Shown: piece by piece, positions 47,751-62,457 of the stretch
Layout: each line of letters begins with the position of its first letter
How positions within the stretch are numbered: position 1 is the stretch's first letter
Source: Dictyostelium firmibasis
Taxonomy: Eukaryota > Evosea > Eumycetozoa > Dictyosteliales > Dictyosteliaceae
Direction of reading: 5' to 3'
Length of the DNA stretch: 64,000 bases
Assembly (NCBI GenBank): GCA_036169595.1
Contig: CM069767.1
Location: forward strand, 1,868,501 to 1,932,500
Program-made: the position numbers and the translations under genes
The notes under the pieces: generated by a model
What the model was told of the DNA's origin: nothing
Database searches by the model: none
Seen by the model: only the letters and a program-made list of their open reading frames with translations

Positions 47751-49460
47751 TTAAAAGGACTTGATAAATCTAATAAATTTACAAAAAAAATTTGAATTTA
47801 AAATATTAACAAGGGGGTGATTATTTTGATTGATTGTAATAGATTCTAAAGATAAATTTAAATCATCAAAACATAATGAAAGGTCTTGGTTGAAATAATT
47901 TGATTTAATTATTAAATGTTTTAATGCTGATGGTAATGAACCGATTGGAAAATGATGATCATATGAATGACAATCAAATGATAAATAAGTTATACTATTT
48001 GGAAGTGAATCAACCTCAATTCCTTGATTAAAAGAACCACCAAAAGATAAAGAAGTCAATGATTTTGGTAAAACCCCCACTTTAATTGGTTGATTAAATT
48101 GGTGACCTAAATTAAGATCTGTTAATGAATTTGGTAAATGTCCTATCTCGATGAGTTGATTAAACCTTCTACCTAATGTTAAAGTTTTAATTGTATTTGG
48201 TAGAATTATTTTTTTAATTGGACTATTATTGTCTTCAATACCTATTGAATTAATAGAACCTAAATCTGCATTACAATCTAAATCCAAAGATGTTAATGTC
48301 GATGGTAAAGTTTTAAAATCAATATGATGTTTAAAATGAAAACCAAATTTTATTGATTTTAAATTTGGTGGGAATTGACATTTATTAAGTGGAATTGAAA
48401 ATTCTTCATGTAAAATTAGTGTTTCAAGGTTTATTAATAATTTGAAATTAAATGGTCTATTAAATTTAGAACCAAAGTAGATAGATTTTAAATTTAATTG
48501 TGGTAATGAATTTTTTTTATCAATTATGCTGTCGAATTTATATCCAAATATAATTGATGTAACACTATCTGGTATTTGATTAAGTCGTATGGTTTGATTA
48601 AAATCATTATCAAATTTTAATATTTTTGTTGATTTTGGAATTAAGTTTATGTCAAATTTCAAATTATTAGAATTTGATTCAAAATAATATTCTAAATCAT
48701 GATTGCTGCTATGTGATGTTGGTGTTGGTGGTGGTGGTGATGGTGGTAGTGATAGATTATTAAAGTCATAGTTTGTTGGTAAAATTAAAGATGTTAATGA
48801 TTTTGGTAAATAATTTTTAATTTCTTCGTGTGGTTGCTTGAAAAATGAACCAAATTTTAATGATTTTATATTTGGAGGTAACCAATCTCCTTTTAGTGGT
48901 TGATTAAAAAAGTTACCAAATTCAATAGATGTTATACTTGGTGGTAGTACATTAACACCCCCCCTAAATGGCTTATAGGGACCAAAATCACCAAATTTAA
49001 TAATTTTAATATTGTCAGAAAATACATTTTTTGGTAATTCTTTATAATAATCGCAATCAAATTTTATACAGGTTACACTTGAGGGAATTATTTTAACTGT
49101 ACTATTAAAATAAGAACTATAATCATTAAATCCAATAGTATGAACTGATGTTGGTATTGTTGTTTCATCAAACTTTGAAAGCCAATTAAAATCTAATGAG
49201 TTTTGAAATTTAATCTCTCTGATACCAAATGGAAATGGAGGAATTGAAATATCACTAAAAACTTTTTTAACTCTAATCTTATCTAAATAATTTTTATATT
49301 TATATTTTGCAAGTCGTTCAATACTAAAATGGGGTGCAAAATCTATAAATTTATTCTTTATTCTTAAATGAAATAAAATTTCATTCTTTAAAAATTTGTT
49401 TCTCCAAATTTTATAAAATAATTCATTATTACTTTGATTTTTGATTTCAACACTATTCAT
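47751..49460 (-). CDS. FNIP-repeat protein (dictyostelid family)
   Basis: Single exon, 569 residues. FNIP repeats are leucine-rich-repeat-like units of about 22 residues named for the F-N-(Q/K)-P-I motif, greatly expanded in dictyostelids. Visible copies include GHLPNSLTDLNLGHQFNQPIKVG, then VLPKSLTSLSFGGSFNQGIEV, with the LPxSLxxLxFGxxFNQPI rhythm running from about residue 100 to 540 in more than a dozen units of varying quality. The N-terminus (NELFYKIWRNKFLKNEILFHLRI ... FSIERLAKYKYKNYL) is the usual leader for this family. Likely a solenoid for protein binding; individual functions are mostly unknown. Confidence 0.92.
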   Translation of the reverse strand: MNSVEIKNQSNNELFYKIWRNKFLKNEILFHLRIKNKFIDFAPHFSIERLAKYKYKNYLDKIRVKKVFSDISIPPFPFGIREIKFQNSLDFNWLSKFDETTIPTSVHTIGFNDYSSYFNSTVKIIPSSVTCIKFDCDYYKELPKNVFSDNIKIIKFGDFGPYKPFRGGVNVLPPSITSIEFGNFFNQPLKGDWLPPNIKSLKFGSFFKQPHEEIKNYLPKSLTSLILPTNYDFNNLSLPPSPPPPTPTSHSSNHDLEYYFESNSNNLKFDINLIPKSTKILKFDNDFNQTIRLNQIPDSVTSIIFGYKFDSIIDKKNSLPQLNLKSIYFGSKFNRPFNFKLLINLETLILHEEFSIPLNKCQFPPNLKSIKFGFHFKHHIDFKTLPSTLTSLDLDCNADLGSINSIGIEDNNSPIKKIILPNTIKTLTLGRRFNQLIEIGHLPNSLTDLNLGHQFNQPIKVGVLPKSLTSLSFGGSFNQGIEVDSLPNSITYLSFDCHSYDHHFPIGSLPSALKHLIIKSNYFNQDLSLCFDDLNLSLESITINQNNHPLVNILNSNFFCKFIRFIKSF

Positions 49461-49607
49461 CTTGTGGGTAAAAAATTAAAAAGAAAAAAAAAATTAAAAA
49501 AAAATAAAGTAAAAAAAAATTATAAATAAAATAAAAAAATTAAAAAAAAAATTTAAAAAATTAATTTAATTGTGAAATATAATTTAATTTTTTAAATTTT
49601 TTTTCAA

Positions 49608-53445
<3,838 letters not shown>

Positions 53446-53899
53446 TATATGTATATAATAATTTAATATTCATGAACATCTTTAATTTTTTTAATTTATT
53501 TTATTTTATTTTTGTTTAAAAAAAAAAAAAAAAAATTTATTGCCATAATAGTCATTGTTTTTTTATTATTTAATTTATTTAAAATTTATTTGAATTTATT
53601 AGCTTATTAATACTTGAATTATTGTTAAGATAAATTACTAAAATAATTCATTATTTATTTAATTTTAATTAATAGTGAATAAATATCTTTATCTAGATAG
53701 GTTGGTTTAAAATGAAAATTTTTTTTTTTTTTTTTTTTTTTTTTGATTTTTTTTTATAAATTTTTTTTTTTTTTTTTTTTTTTTATAATTACACTATTAT
53801 TCCATACAGCGAAAACTCACCACACAATACTGAGGGCGACATTAATAATAATAATAAAAAAAATCAAACATTATATGCGCATATAATATAACCTACATA

Positions 53900-53929
<30 letters not shown>
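53446..53929. other. Divergent promoter region
   Basis: 484 bp between the SHOC1-like gene and the small roadblock-like gene. It has poly(T) tracts, a GCGAAAACTCACCACACAATACTGAGGGCGAC-type unique patch at 53811-53840 and an 18-bp palindrome at 53870-53887. No gene. Confidence 0.7.
53870..53887. promoter_or_regulatory. 18-bp perfect palindrome ATTATATGCGCATATAAT
   Basis: A perfect palindrome with a GCGC centre, 43 bp before the ATG of the gene at 53930. The half-site TATGC is repeated on both strands. It sits where a core promoter would lie and contains TATA-like sequence in both directions. Confidence 0.45.
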
Positions 53930-53932
<3 letters not shown>

Positions 53933-54559
53933 ACAAACTGTAACAGAAGTAATGCAGCAATAGCACCAAAATTAATGAAACAAGTTCAAGTTAAATTAAA
54001 AGAGGTGCAACAATTATTCCCAGTTACTACAAATTCTTTAATCATTGATAAAAATGGGGAAATAATGTATTGTATAATTTAATATCTATAATATGTAAAA
54101 TTGTTTTTGTGTGTTTGTTCATAAAATGTTTCTTACTTGGGTTAATAACTAATATATATATATATATATATTAAATTTAGTGTCGAGACATCACAAAATA
54201 ATTTAGGACAAAAAGAACTTTCAAATACGATTCATCAATTAAAAACATACGCAATTTCATTTGTTTCAACATTACAAGAAAAAGATGATTGTTCTCATAT
54301 TCATATTAGAGGAGAAAAAAATATGTTTTCATTTTATATAGTTAGAGATTCAGTAAGTATTAATGATAATCATAATTCAATAGTTGATGATTATATATTT
54401 AATGTTTAATCATTGTCTTTACAAATGTAATAGATTTTAGCATTTTTCACCCAAATGGATTTTGAAACTGGTAAAAAGTTTAATTTCCAGCAAGCAGATG
54501 ACAAAGTAAAATTAATTTGCCAAGATCTTCTCCATTTACTTGCAAACACAAAAATTTAA
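53930..54559 (+). CDS. Small roadblock/longin-like protein, uncharacterised
   Basis: Three exons: 53930-54066, 54181-54352, 54434-54559, phases 2 and 0, all GT-AG; 144 residues. The pieces are too short to stand out as open frames, but they join without stops into an even-composition globular protein: QVKLKEVQQLFPVTTNSLIIDKNGEIIVETS, TIHQLKTYAISFVSTLQEK, SHIHIRGEKNMFSFYIVRDSILAFFTQM, and a C-terminal helix LICQDLLHLLAN. The order (helix, strand with IDKNGE turn, helix, strands 'HIHIRG..NMFSFYIVRDSILAFFT', helix) fits roadblock/LC7 or a related small fold found in Ragulator, dynein light chains and GTPase scaffolds. This is fold-level inference. No named family is claimed. Confidence 0.72.
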
Positions 54560-54647
54560 ATTATTTAGAAAAAGAAAAAGAAAAAAACAAAAAAAGATTA
54601 TTTAGAAAACAAAAAAAAAAAAAAAAAAAAAAAAAAATAAAAAAAAA

Positions 54648-54741
54648 GAAAATTAATACCCAGCCATCAACCAACCAATTAATCAATTAATCAAGAAAAT
54701 TAATACCCAGTCATCAATCAACCAATCAGTCAATTAATCAA
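54648..54741. repeat. Two imperfect 47-bp direct repeats
   Basis: Units at 54648-54694 and 54695-54741, each starting GAAAATTAATACCCAG and continuing as CAATCAA/CAACCAA-type sequence. They differ at a handful of positions. They lie about 90 bp downstream of the gene ending at 54559, likely in its 3' untranslated or flanking region. Confidence 0.85.
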
Positions 54742-54931
54742 TCAACAACTATATTATCAAAAACAAATATTTGTACATAATATTGTATATATATATTATA
54801 TCATTGTATCATACATATAAACTTTTTTTTTTACAAACTACTTTTTTCTATTTCTTTTTTTTTTTTTTTTAAAGATATGAAATAAAATTTATTGATGCAT
54901 TTAATTTTTTTTCTTTTTTTTTTTTTTTTTA

Positions 54932-54993
54932 GTTCACAACTACTCCACTTTCAGATATCACGCAGAGGAGATCGATGAAACTTAATTTTTTGT
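54932..54993 (+). other. Unexplained G+C-richer island after a poly(T)-AG
   Basis: A pyrimidine tract ending in AG at 54931-54932 precedes about 60 bp of ordinary-composition sequence (TTCACAACTACTCC...GAGGAGATCGATG) inside a homopolymer-rich spacer. It reads open for 20 codons and then stops, like a short terminal exon, but I find no exon to join to it. A small RNA or a regulatory block is equally possible. Confidence 0.3.
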
Positions 54994-56021
54994 AAATTGG
55001 ATGTACTTTTACAAATAAATTAATTTTAATTTTTAAAAAAAAATTTGAAAAAAAATATTTTATTTATTATTATTTTTAAAAAAAAGAAACATATTCTAGA
55101 AATACCATTAATCACAAAAAAGAAACATTTAAATCATAATTATTATACATGTAAAGTTTATTTGAATTTTAATTTTATTTTGTAAAGAATTCCAAATTTA
55201 TCTTTTTTTTTTTTTTTTTTTTTCAAAATACATATTATTTTTTAATTTTTTATTTATTTTTAATTTTAATTCTTTTTTTAAATTTTAATTTTAATTTTTT
55301 TTTTTTTTGAAATTTATGTTATATTTTTATTGCCACAATCACACAAACACATTGTATGTATATCATAAAAAAGATAGTTTAATTTAACCACACAACAAAA
55401 AGAATTTTTTCTTCAAATTTATTATTAATTTTTTTATTTTTTAATTTTTTATTTTTTTTTTTATAAAATTTTTTTTTTTTTTTGTTTTTTTTAATTTTTT
55501 TTTTTTTTTATTTCTTTTTCACTCTCTCTTAATAAAAAAAAAAAAAAAATTTATATTGCACACACAAATACATATTACATATTTATAAAATTGGTAATAT
55601 AAAGAATTTTGATTTGTTTATTATCATATTTTCTATTAAAATTTTAACCATAATAAGTTTTTATGTGGGTTTTTTTTAATTTTTTTTTTTAATTTTTTTA
55701 CCTTTTTTTTACCTTTTTTTTTTTTTTTATTTTTTTATTTTTATATTTTTTTTTTAATTTGTATTCTTTCTTTTTTTATTTTTATTTTTATTTTTATTTA
55801 TTTATTTGATATTGTTTTTACTCACTCGATCATTAATTAATTTATCATATTATATTTTAAAATATACTAATTCCATTTTTATTTTTTTAGATATACAAAT
55901 ACTCTCTCAATTGTACATAAAAAAAAAAAAAAAATAATAATATAAGAGTTGTTGTATAGTAGTAATAATAAAGAAAATTAAATTATTATATATTAAAGAA
56001 AAGAGATAAAAATATAAAAAA

Positions 56022-57010
56022 ATGGAGAAATATTCAAAGATTGAAAAATTAGGAGAAGGTACATATGGTATTGTATATAAAGCAAAGAATCGTGAAACAG
56101 GTGAAATTGTAGCTTTAAAAAGAATAAGATTGGACTCTGAAGATGAGGGTGTACCTTGTACAGCAATTAGAGAGATTTCTTTATTAAAAGAATTGAAACA
56201 CCCAAATATTGTTAGACTACATGATGTAATTCATACAGAGAGAAAACTTACATTAGTATTTGAGTACTTAGATCAAGATTTAAAGAAATATTTAGATGAA
56301 TGTGGTGGTGAAATTTCAAAACCAACAATTAAATCATTTATGTATCAATTATTAAAAGGTGTTGCATTTTGTCATGATCATAGAGTTTTACATAGAGATT
56401 TAAAACCACAAAATCTTTTAATTAATAGAGTATATATTATTATTTAATTATTTATACAAATATATCATGAACATATATTAAAATAATTTTTTTGTATTTT
56501 TTTTTTATTTTTTTATTTCATTTTTTTCTAAAAATATAGAAAGGCGAATTAAAATTAGCAGATTTTGGTTTGGCAAGAGCATTTGGTATTCCAGTTAGAA
56601 CATATTCACATGAAGTAGTAACATTATGGTATAGAGCACCAGATGTGTTGATGGGATCAAGAAAGTATTCAACACCAATTGATATTTGGTCAGCAGGTTG
56701 TATTTTTGCAGAGATGGCATCAGGTAGACCATTGTTCCCAGGCTCAGGAACAAGTGATCAATTGTTTAGAATATTTAAGATATTAGGCACTCCAAACGAA
56801 GAGAGTTGGCCATCAATTACAGAGTTACCTGAATATAAAACTGATTTCCCTGTACATCCTGCTCATCAATTATCTTCAATCGTACATGGTCTTGATGAAA
56901 AAGGTTTGAATTTACTCTCAAAAATGTTACAATATGATCCAAATCAAAGAATTACAGCTGCTGCTGCTTTAAAACATCCTTATTTCGATGGTTTAGAACC
57001 TATTAATTAA
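56022..57010 (+). CDS. cdk5: Cyclin-dependent kinase 5 homolog (PCTAIRE-type Cdk5)
   Basis: Two exons: 56022-56429 and 56540-57010, phase 0 ([15 protein letters not shown]); 292 residues, the length of animal CDK5. A serine/threonine kinase acting with a cyclin-like activator. Motifs: glycine loop [17 protein letters not shown] with the catalytic lysine, cyclin-binding helix PCTAIRE in place of [49 protein letters not shown]. Thr14/Tyr15-type inhibitory positions are present (GTYG), while the activation-loop residue is Ser (TYSHEVV), as in CDK5. [22 protein letters not shown] is typical of CDK5. In Dictyostelium this gene was first described as crp and is linked to growth, macropinocytosis and spore formation. 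Confidence 0.97.
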
Positions 57011-57020
57011 GTGAAATATT

Positions 57021-57063
<43 letters not shown>

Positions 57064-57395
57064 CCATTAAAATTCTCCATTAAAAAAAATAATAATAATA
57101 CAGTTTTTATCTTTTTTATTGTAATTATGATTATTATTATTATTATTGGTTTTTATTTCAAAATTTTATATTAAATTTTAATCAAAACAATAAATCTTCA
57201 ACATAAATTTGGTAAAAGTTTTTATTTATAAATCGATTTCCTATTTTATAAAGATGTATTTAAAACAAACATTCCACATATAGTCAAATCTTCCAAATGT
57301 AATAATGATGAACCTGATGATTTAGTATCACTTGTAAAAAACTATCACTATTTTTGAAAATCAAAAGATAAAAGAAATGATATTTAGAATTTTTT
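57011..57395. other. Convergent 3' flanks of cdk5 and the RTN4IP1-like gene
   Basis: 385 bp; a poly(A) run at about 57029-57060, an ATT repeat near 57131 and AATAAA-type signals. The patch 57240-57350 is less repetitive but not open in any useful frame. Confidence 0.7.
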
Positions 57396-58463
57396 TTAAA
57401 AATTATTATTTATTATAATTTTACCATTTGAATTTGAATTTTCAAAACAATTATAAGCTTCTTTAATTTCATTTAAATTAAATTGTTTATCAATATTTGG
57501 AATTAAGATATTTTTTTCATAAAGTTTTGAAATTTGTTTTAAAGTTGAACCAGATGGTGAAAAGATAGCATAATCTAATTGAACATTTTTTGAATATTGT
57601 TTTTTAATTCTATCAGAAGAATTCAATTGATTCATCATACCAATTGGTAAGCCTGATAAAATTCCATCCCTATCACTGAATTTAACTAATGGACCATTAA
57701 ATCCTATTAAATTTCCACCATCTTTTAAAGCATCTATACATTTCTTTTCATTTTCAATTTGATTTTTACCACCATCATAACAATTGAAAACTAAATCAAA
57801 TTTTTCATTATTATTATTATCATTTGAAAATAAATTTAATTGATTATAATCTATTGTTTCATTAACATTTGTTAACTTTTTTAATTTTTCAAAATGATTT
57901 ACATTACATGTTGTTGAGACATGATTTACATTTAAATGTTTTTTTAAAATTTGTAATATAAAGAAACCAACTCCACCATTACCGCCATTAACTAAAATTT
58001 TAGTATTAGTTGTGATTTTTTTATTACTTGGTAAAATATTGTAAATTGAATTCCAAGCTGTTAAAGAAGCAAATGGAATTGAAGCAGATTGTTGATGTGA
58101 TAAATTCTTTGGTTTTAATGATATTTCACTTTCATCAACTAATACATATTCACAATGTGATCCCATTGAAAATGGTGGTGATGCACTCCAAACTTGATCA
58201 CCAATTTCATAATCCCAAACACTATCTCCAACTTCAACAATTTCACCACTACATTCTCTACCTAATATAATTGGTAATTTTAATTTTAAATCTACAATAC
58301 TTGATGCATACCCTTTTCTCATTACATTATCTAATGGATTAATAGATGTGGAATGTATTTTTATTAAAACTTGAGATTTCGTTGGTTTTGGTACTGGTAA
58401 ATCAGTTTTATATTCTAATAAATCTAATGATTCACCATATCCATTTAATAATACACCTTTCAT
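57396..58463 (-). CDS. RTN4IP1-like zinc-free alcohol dehydrogenase/quinone oxidoreductase
   Basis: Single exon, 355 residues. Medium-chain dehydrogenase/reductase: GroES-like N-terminal half (VLIKIHSTSINPLDNVMRKGYA; PIILGRECSGEIVEVGDSVWDYEIGDQVW) and a Rossmann half with the dinucleotide loop LVNGGNGGVGFFILQILKKH. Structural and catalytic zinc cysteines are absent, placing it with NADPH-dependent quinone oxidoreductases. The PLDNVMRKGYA/LGRECSGE signature and DLVFNCYDGG are those of reticulon-4-interacting protein 1 (RTN4IP1/OPA10), a mitochondrial NADPH oxidoreductase involved in coenzyme Q synthesis. I see no clear mitochondrial leader, so it may be a cytosolic relative. Confidence 0.88.
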   Translation of the reverse strand: MKGVLLNGYGESLDLLEYKTDLPVPKPTKSQVLIKIHSTSINPLDNVMRKGYASSIVDLKLKLPIILGRECSGEIVEVGDSVWDYEIGDQVWSASPPFSMGSHCEYVLVDESEISLKPKNLSHQQSASIPFASLTAWNSIYNILPSNKKITTNTKILVNGGNGGVGFFILQILKKHLNVNHVSTTCNVNHFEKLKKLTNVNETIDYNQLNLFSNDNNNNEKFDLVFNCYDGGKNQIENEKKCIDALKDGGNLIGFNGPLVKFSDRDGILSGLPIGMMNQLNSSDRIKKQYSKNVQLDYAIFSPSGSTLKQISKLYEKNILIPNIDKQFNLNEIKEAYNCFENSNSNGKIIINNNF

Positions 58464-58565
58464 TTTAACTCCATTTATAAAGTTTTCATTTTTTGGTGCT
58501 TTTTTTTTATTTCAATTGAATATATTAATATATATATTAAAAATATAAAAAGAAAAAATAAAAAA

Positions 58566-58602
<37 letters not shown>

Positions 58603-58897
58603 CCAACCAAAAAAATAAAATATTGTTTTTATTATTAGAACAATCTTGGTTTTTTTTTTTTTTTTTTAAAGAGGAAAAAAAAAAAAATTTTATTTAAATT
58701 TTTCTTTTAATATATACCTCTAATGAAGCTTGTTATTAAATTGAGTGAAGTTTTTTGGTTCATTGTTTTTTAAAAGTTCAACCCAATTTTTTTTTTGAAA
58801 AAACAAAATGCTTTTTTTTTTTTTTTTTCTTTTTTTTTTATATTTTTTTTTATTTTTTTTTTTTAATTTTTGAAAAATATCTTATTTGTTTTGCACC

Positions 58898-58934
<37 letters not shown>

Positions 58935-58965
58935 ATATATCAACGGATAAATACATATAAATATA
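58464..58965. other. Divergent promoter region (RTN4IP1-like / myotubularin)
   Basis: 502 bp made almost wholly of poly(A)/poly(T) with short unique patches (58725-58775) and a 40-base poly(A) run ending about 30 bp before the ATG at 58966. No gene. Confidence 0.7.
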
Positions 58966-60267
58966 ATGAGTGATAATATAAATTATTATAGTAATGATAA
59001 CAATAGTAACGATAATAATTATATAACATATGATAATGGTTCAGTATTTCCACCAATAACAGCACCTCCACCACCTCCACCTCCACCTCCACCAAGACAT
59101 AATTATATAAATTATCATGGATCATTTTCAAGGGGAGGAGCATTTAAAACGAAAGGATTCGTTGATCCATCATTTTATAGTAGTAGCGTTTTAGTACCAA
59201 TTAATAAGAATAGCCAATTCTCATTAAATATAACATCCACCGAAACAGTTGTTCAAAGAAAAAAATCATATACAGTATATGTAATTAGAGTTAAAAGTGA
59301 TCAGCACCAATGGGAGGTTGTTAGAAGATACAAACATTTTAGAGTATTTTCAATTCAAATTAATAATGAAGTTTTTAATTCTACTTCATCTTCTTCATCC
59401 TCTTCTATTGGAAATACAGGAATAGTATCATCATCATCATCATCATCATTAAATATTGCATCATCATCACAAGCATTAACAAACTCTATTCAATCATTTG
59501 AATTCCCATCAAAGAAATTGATTGGTAATATGAATCCAAATTTTATAAAGAATCGTAAAGAACAATTAGAAAAGTTTTTACAATTGATTGCATCATCACA
59601 GGCTGCAAAGTTATCTAGAAATTTAAAGGTGTTTTTAGATCCAAACTTTTCACCATCTTTACGTACAATAGTTAATCCATCAAAAGAGGGATTCCTCTAC
59701 CTATTGAAACCATCAAGTAAATATAGTTCATTGTTAAACTCAAAGAAACAATGGATTAAAGTCTATTGTATTGCAACCAATTCAAATTTATTCTATTGGA
59801 AAAATAGAGAACAACCTTATGCAGAGGCTAGAGGTGTAATTCAACTCTGTCATTGTACCACTAGAATTATGTCAAAACAAGAAAAACTATGTATACAATT
59901 AAATGAAAATAATAATAATAATATGGGCAATAGTGGTGACAACTCTAAATATTTACTCAATCAATCAAAGGGTAAATCATTTAGTCATAAAATCAATCAT
60001 AATGATATATATAATAATGTAAATAATGCCAATAATAACAATAATAATAATAGCGTTAATAATAACAGTAGTGCTGATAGTAATGAAGTATATTATCTAT
60101 CAGCAGATTCTGATGTAATTTTAGAACAATGGGTCGAAACTATTGAAAAAGAAACTTTTAGGTATCAAAAAGATATACAACAAAGACAACAACCAGAACA
60201 ACAACAACCAGAACAACAGCAACAACAACAACAGCAAAATGATAATGCTTCAATATTTGAAAATGAC

Positions 60268-60314
<47 letters not shown>

Positions 60315-61765
60315 TAATAATAATAATAATGATGATGAAAATAATAGTAATGGTAGTAGCAATAATTCATCACCAAATAGTAGCAGAATTAAATTTGGAT
60401 CAACTATTGGTGGTAGTAAACTCAATAATAGAAAATCTAAAAAATTTTATAAAGATGATGATATATTTGAAGAGATTGAAGAAGAAATTAATAATATTAA
60501 TAAAAATAGTGTTGGCGGTGAAGGTAAAATTGATAAAGAATTTAAATTATTAGAATCGGTACTTACAAACTCAACATGTAAAGATTTATTAATTGATCCA
60601 AACTATGTTAATGAGGACGGAATTTCAAATTCTTCCTCATCAAATTGTTCAACTCCTTCTGCTTCAATTTTAAATTTAACAAAATCTTTAAATTTAAATA
60701 CTTCTAATTTACCAATGAGAACTACAACTACAACTAACAATAGTAATAGTAATAATAATAAAAAGAAATTAATTAATAATGAAATTAGTTCAATAGAACT
60801 ATTACATTCAGAAGAGATAACTTATTTTGCAGAGAGAATTATACATATGCATCAAAATACAGGTACAATTGGTAGTATAACAATAACAAATTATAGATTT
60901 TATTTCTCTGCAACGGTTGGTGATAAAACTATATCTATACCATTGACAACTATTTCAAAGATATTTAAATGTGTTGGATTCACATTGGATAAAGTTAAAT
61001 ACTATGCATTTGAATTAATTTGTAAAGATTTCAATAGGGCTAGATTTATGCATTTACCAGGCTCATCACAACAGAAAGCAAACTCTAGACTGTTTGAAAT
61101 ATTAGAATCATTAATATTTAAACAAAAACAATATCAACAATTATTTTGCTTCTCAAATGAGGAGATATTGGGTGGTTATGATGGTTGGCATGTTTATCAA
61201 CCATTGAAAGAATTTCAAAGACAATCTATACCAAATGAAGATTGGAGAGTGTCACATTATAATAATGATTATCAATATTCACCAACTTATCCAAATCTAT
61301 TGATAGTTCCAAAAAGAATAACAGATCAAGAGTTAATAAATACTACTTCATTTAGATCAAAAGGTAGAATACCAACATTGGTTTGGAAAAGTCCCTCATC
61401 AAATTCTGTTATTGCTAGATGTAGTCAACCAGTGATAGGTGTTACAAAGAAACGTTCTTTGGATGATGAGAAATTAATTGACTCCATTCTTTTAGCAAAT
61501 CCACTATCTCAAAAAGTTTATATCATGGATGCCAGACCTCAACTAAATGCAGTAGCAAATCAAATGATGGGATTAGGTTACGAGGATACAAATAATCAAT
61601 CCTACAATAATTGTGTTTTAAAATTTTTAAACATTGAAAATATTCATAAAATGAGACATTGCCAAAAGAAATTATTTAAATCAATTATGTCTGATTCTGC
61701 AATTTATGGTATAAATGAAACTTCAAATAATAATAATAATAATAGTGGTGGTAGTGGTGGAAGTA

Positions 61766-61803
<38 letters not shown>

Positions 61804-62457
61804 CTAAATTCAAATAATATTTTAAATTTAGAAGAATCAACAAAAGATTGGTTAGAACATATTAGATCAATTTTAAATGGTACATTAGATATTGTAGATA
61901 CTATTCAATTTTATAAATCATCAGTGGTTGTACATTGTAGTGATGGTTGGGATAGAACTAGTCAATTATGTGCATTAGCTCAACTTTTATTAGATCCATA
62001 CTATAGAACTATAGTTGGATTCCAAGTTTTAATTGAAAAGGAATGGTTATCATTTGGTCATAAATTTGAGTCTAGAATAGGTCATGGTAATAAAAATGAT
62101 AAGAGTGAAGAATATTCTCCAATCTTCTTACAATTCATAGATTGTGTTTGGCAAGTGATGCATCAAAACCCAACAACTTTTGAGTTTAATTCAAAGTATT
62201 TGTTGGAGATTATTCATCATCTATATAGTTGTCGTTTTGGTACTTTTCTATTCGATTGTCAAGAGAAACGTGTCTCTGCAAGTCTAATGTCAAAAACTAC
62301 AAGTCTATGGTCTTATATAAATCAAAATCAATCTCCTTGGTTTAATAAAAACTATATTTTCAATGTTGATGAACCACCAATAAGAATTGATCCTTCTGAA
62401 TTATCATTATGGTCCGAATATTATTTACATTGGAGAAATTTTTATTTATCAAATTAA
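58966..62457 (+). CDS. PX-PH-GRAM myotubularin-family phosphoinositide 3-phosphatase
   Basis: Single exon, 1163 residues. Order: proline run (about 33-43); PX-like domain about 75-225 (YTVYVIRVKSDQHQWEVVRRYKHFRVF, then FPSKKLIGNMNPNFIKNRKEQLEKFLQLI); PH domain about 235-395 (KEGFLYLLKPSS, KKQWIKVYCIATNSNLFYWKN, then VYYLSADSDVILEQWVETIEKE), split by poly-N; Q/N linkers; GRAM domain about 605-715 (EEITYFAERIIHM, SITITNYRFYFSATVG); myotubularin catalytic domain about 735-1150. The active site VVVHCSDGWDRTSQL has Cys991 and Arg997 intact, so it should dephosphorylate PI3P/PI(3,5)P2 on endosomes. FPNLLIVP, W-SEYYLHWRNFY and SSNSVIARCSQP (usually RCSQP) are family marks. Adding both PX and PH domains to the enzyme is not the usual animal layout. 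Confidence 0.94.

Larger units (their letters stand above)
54560..56021. other. Intergenic between the small roadblock-like gene and cdk5
   Basis: 1.46 kb. It starts with a 47-bp direct repeat (54648-54741) and a lone G+C-richer island at 54932-54993, then poly(T)/poly(A) and CA-containing patches (55336-55352, 55388-55396) and the cdk5 promoter/leader. No complete gene seen. Confidence 0.65.
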
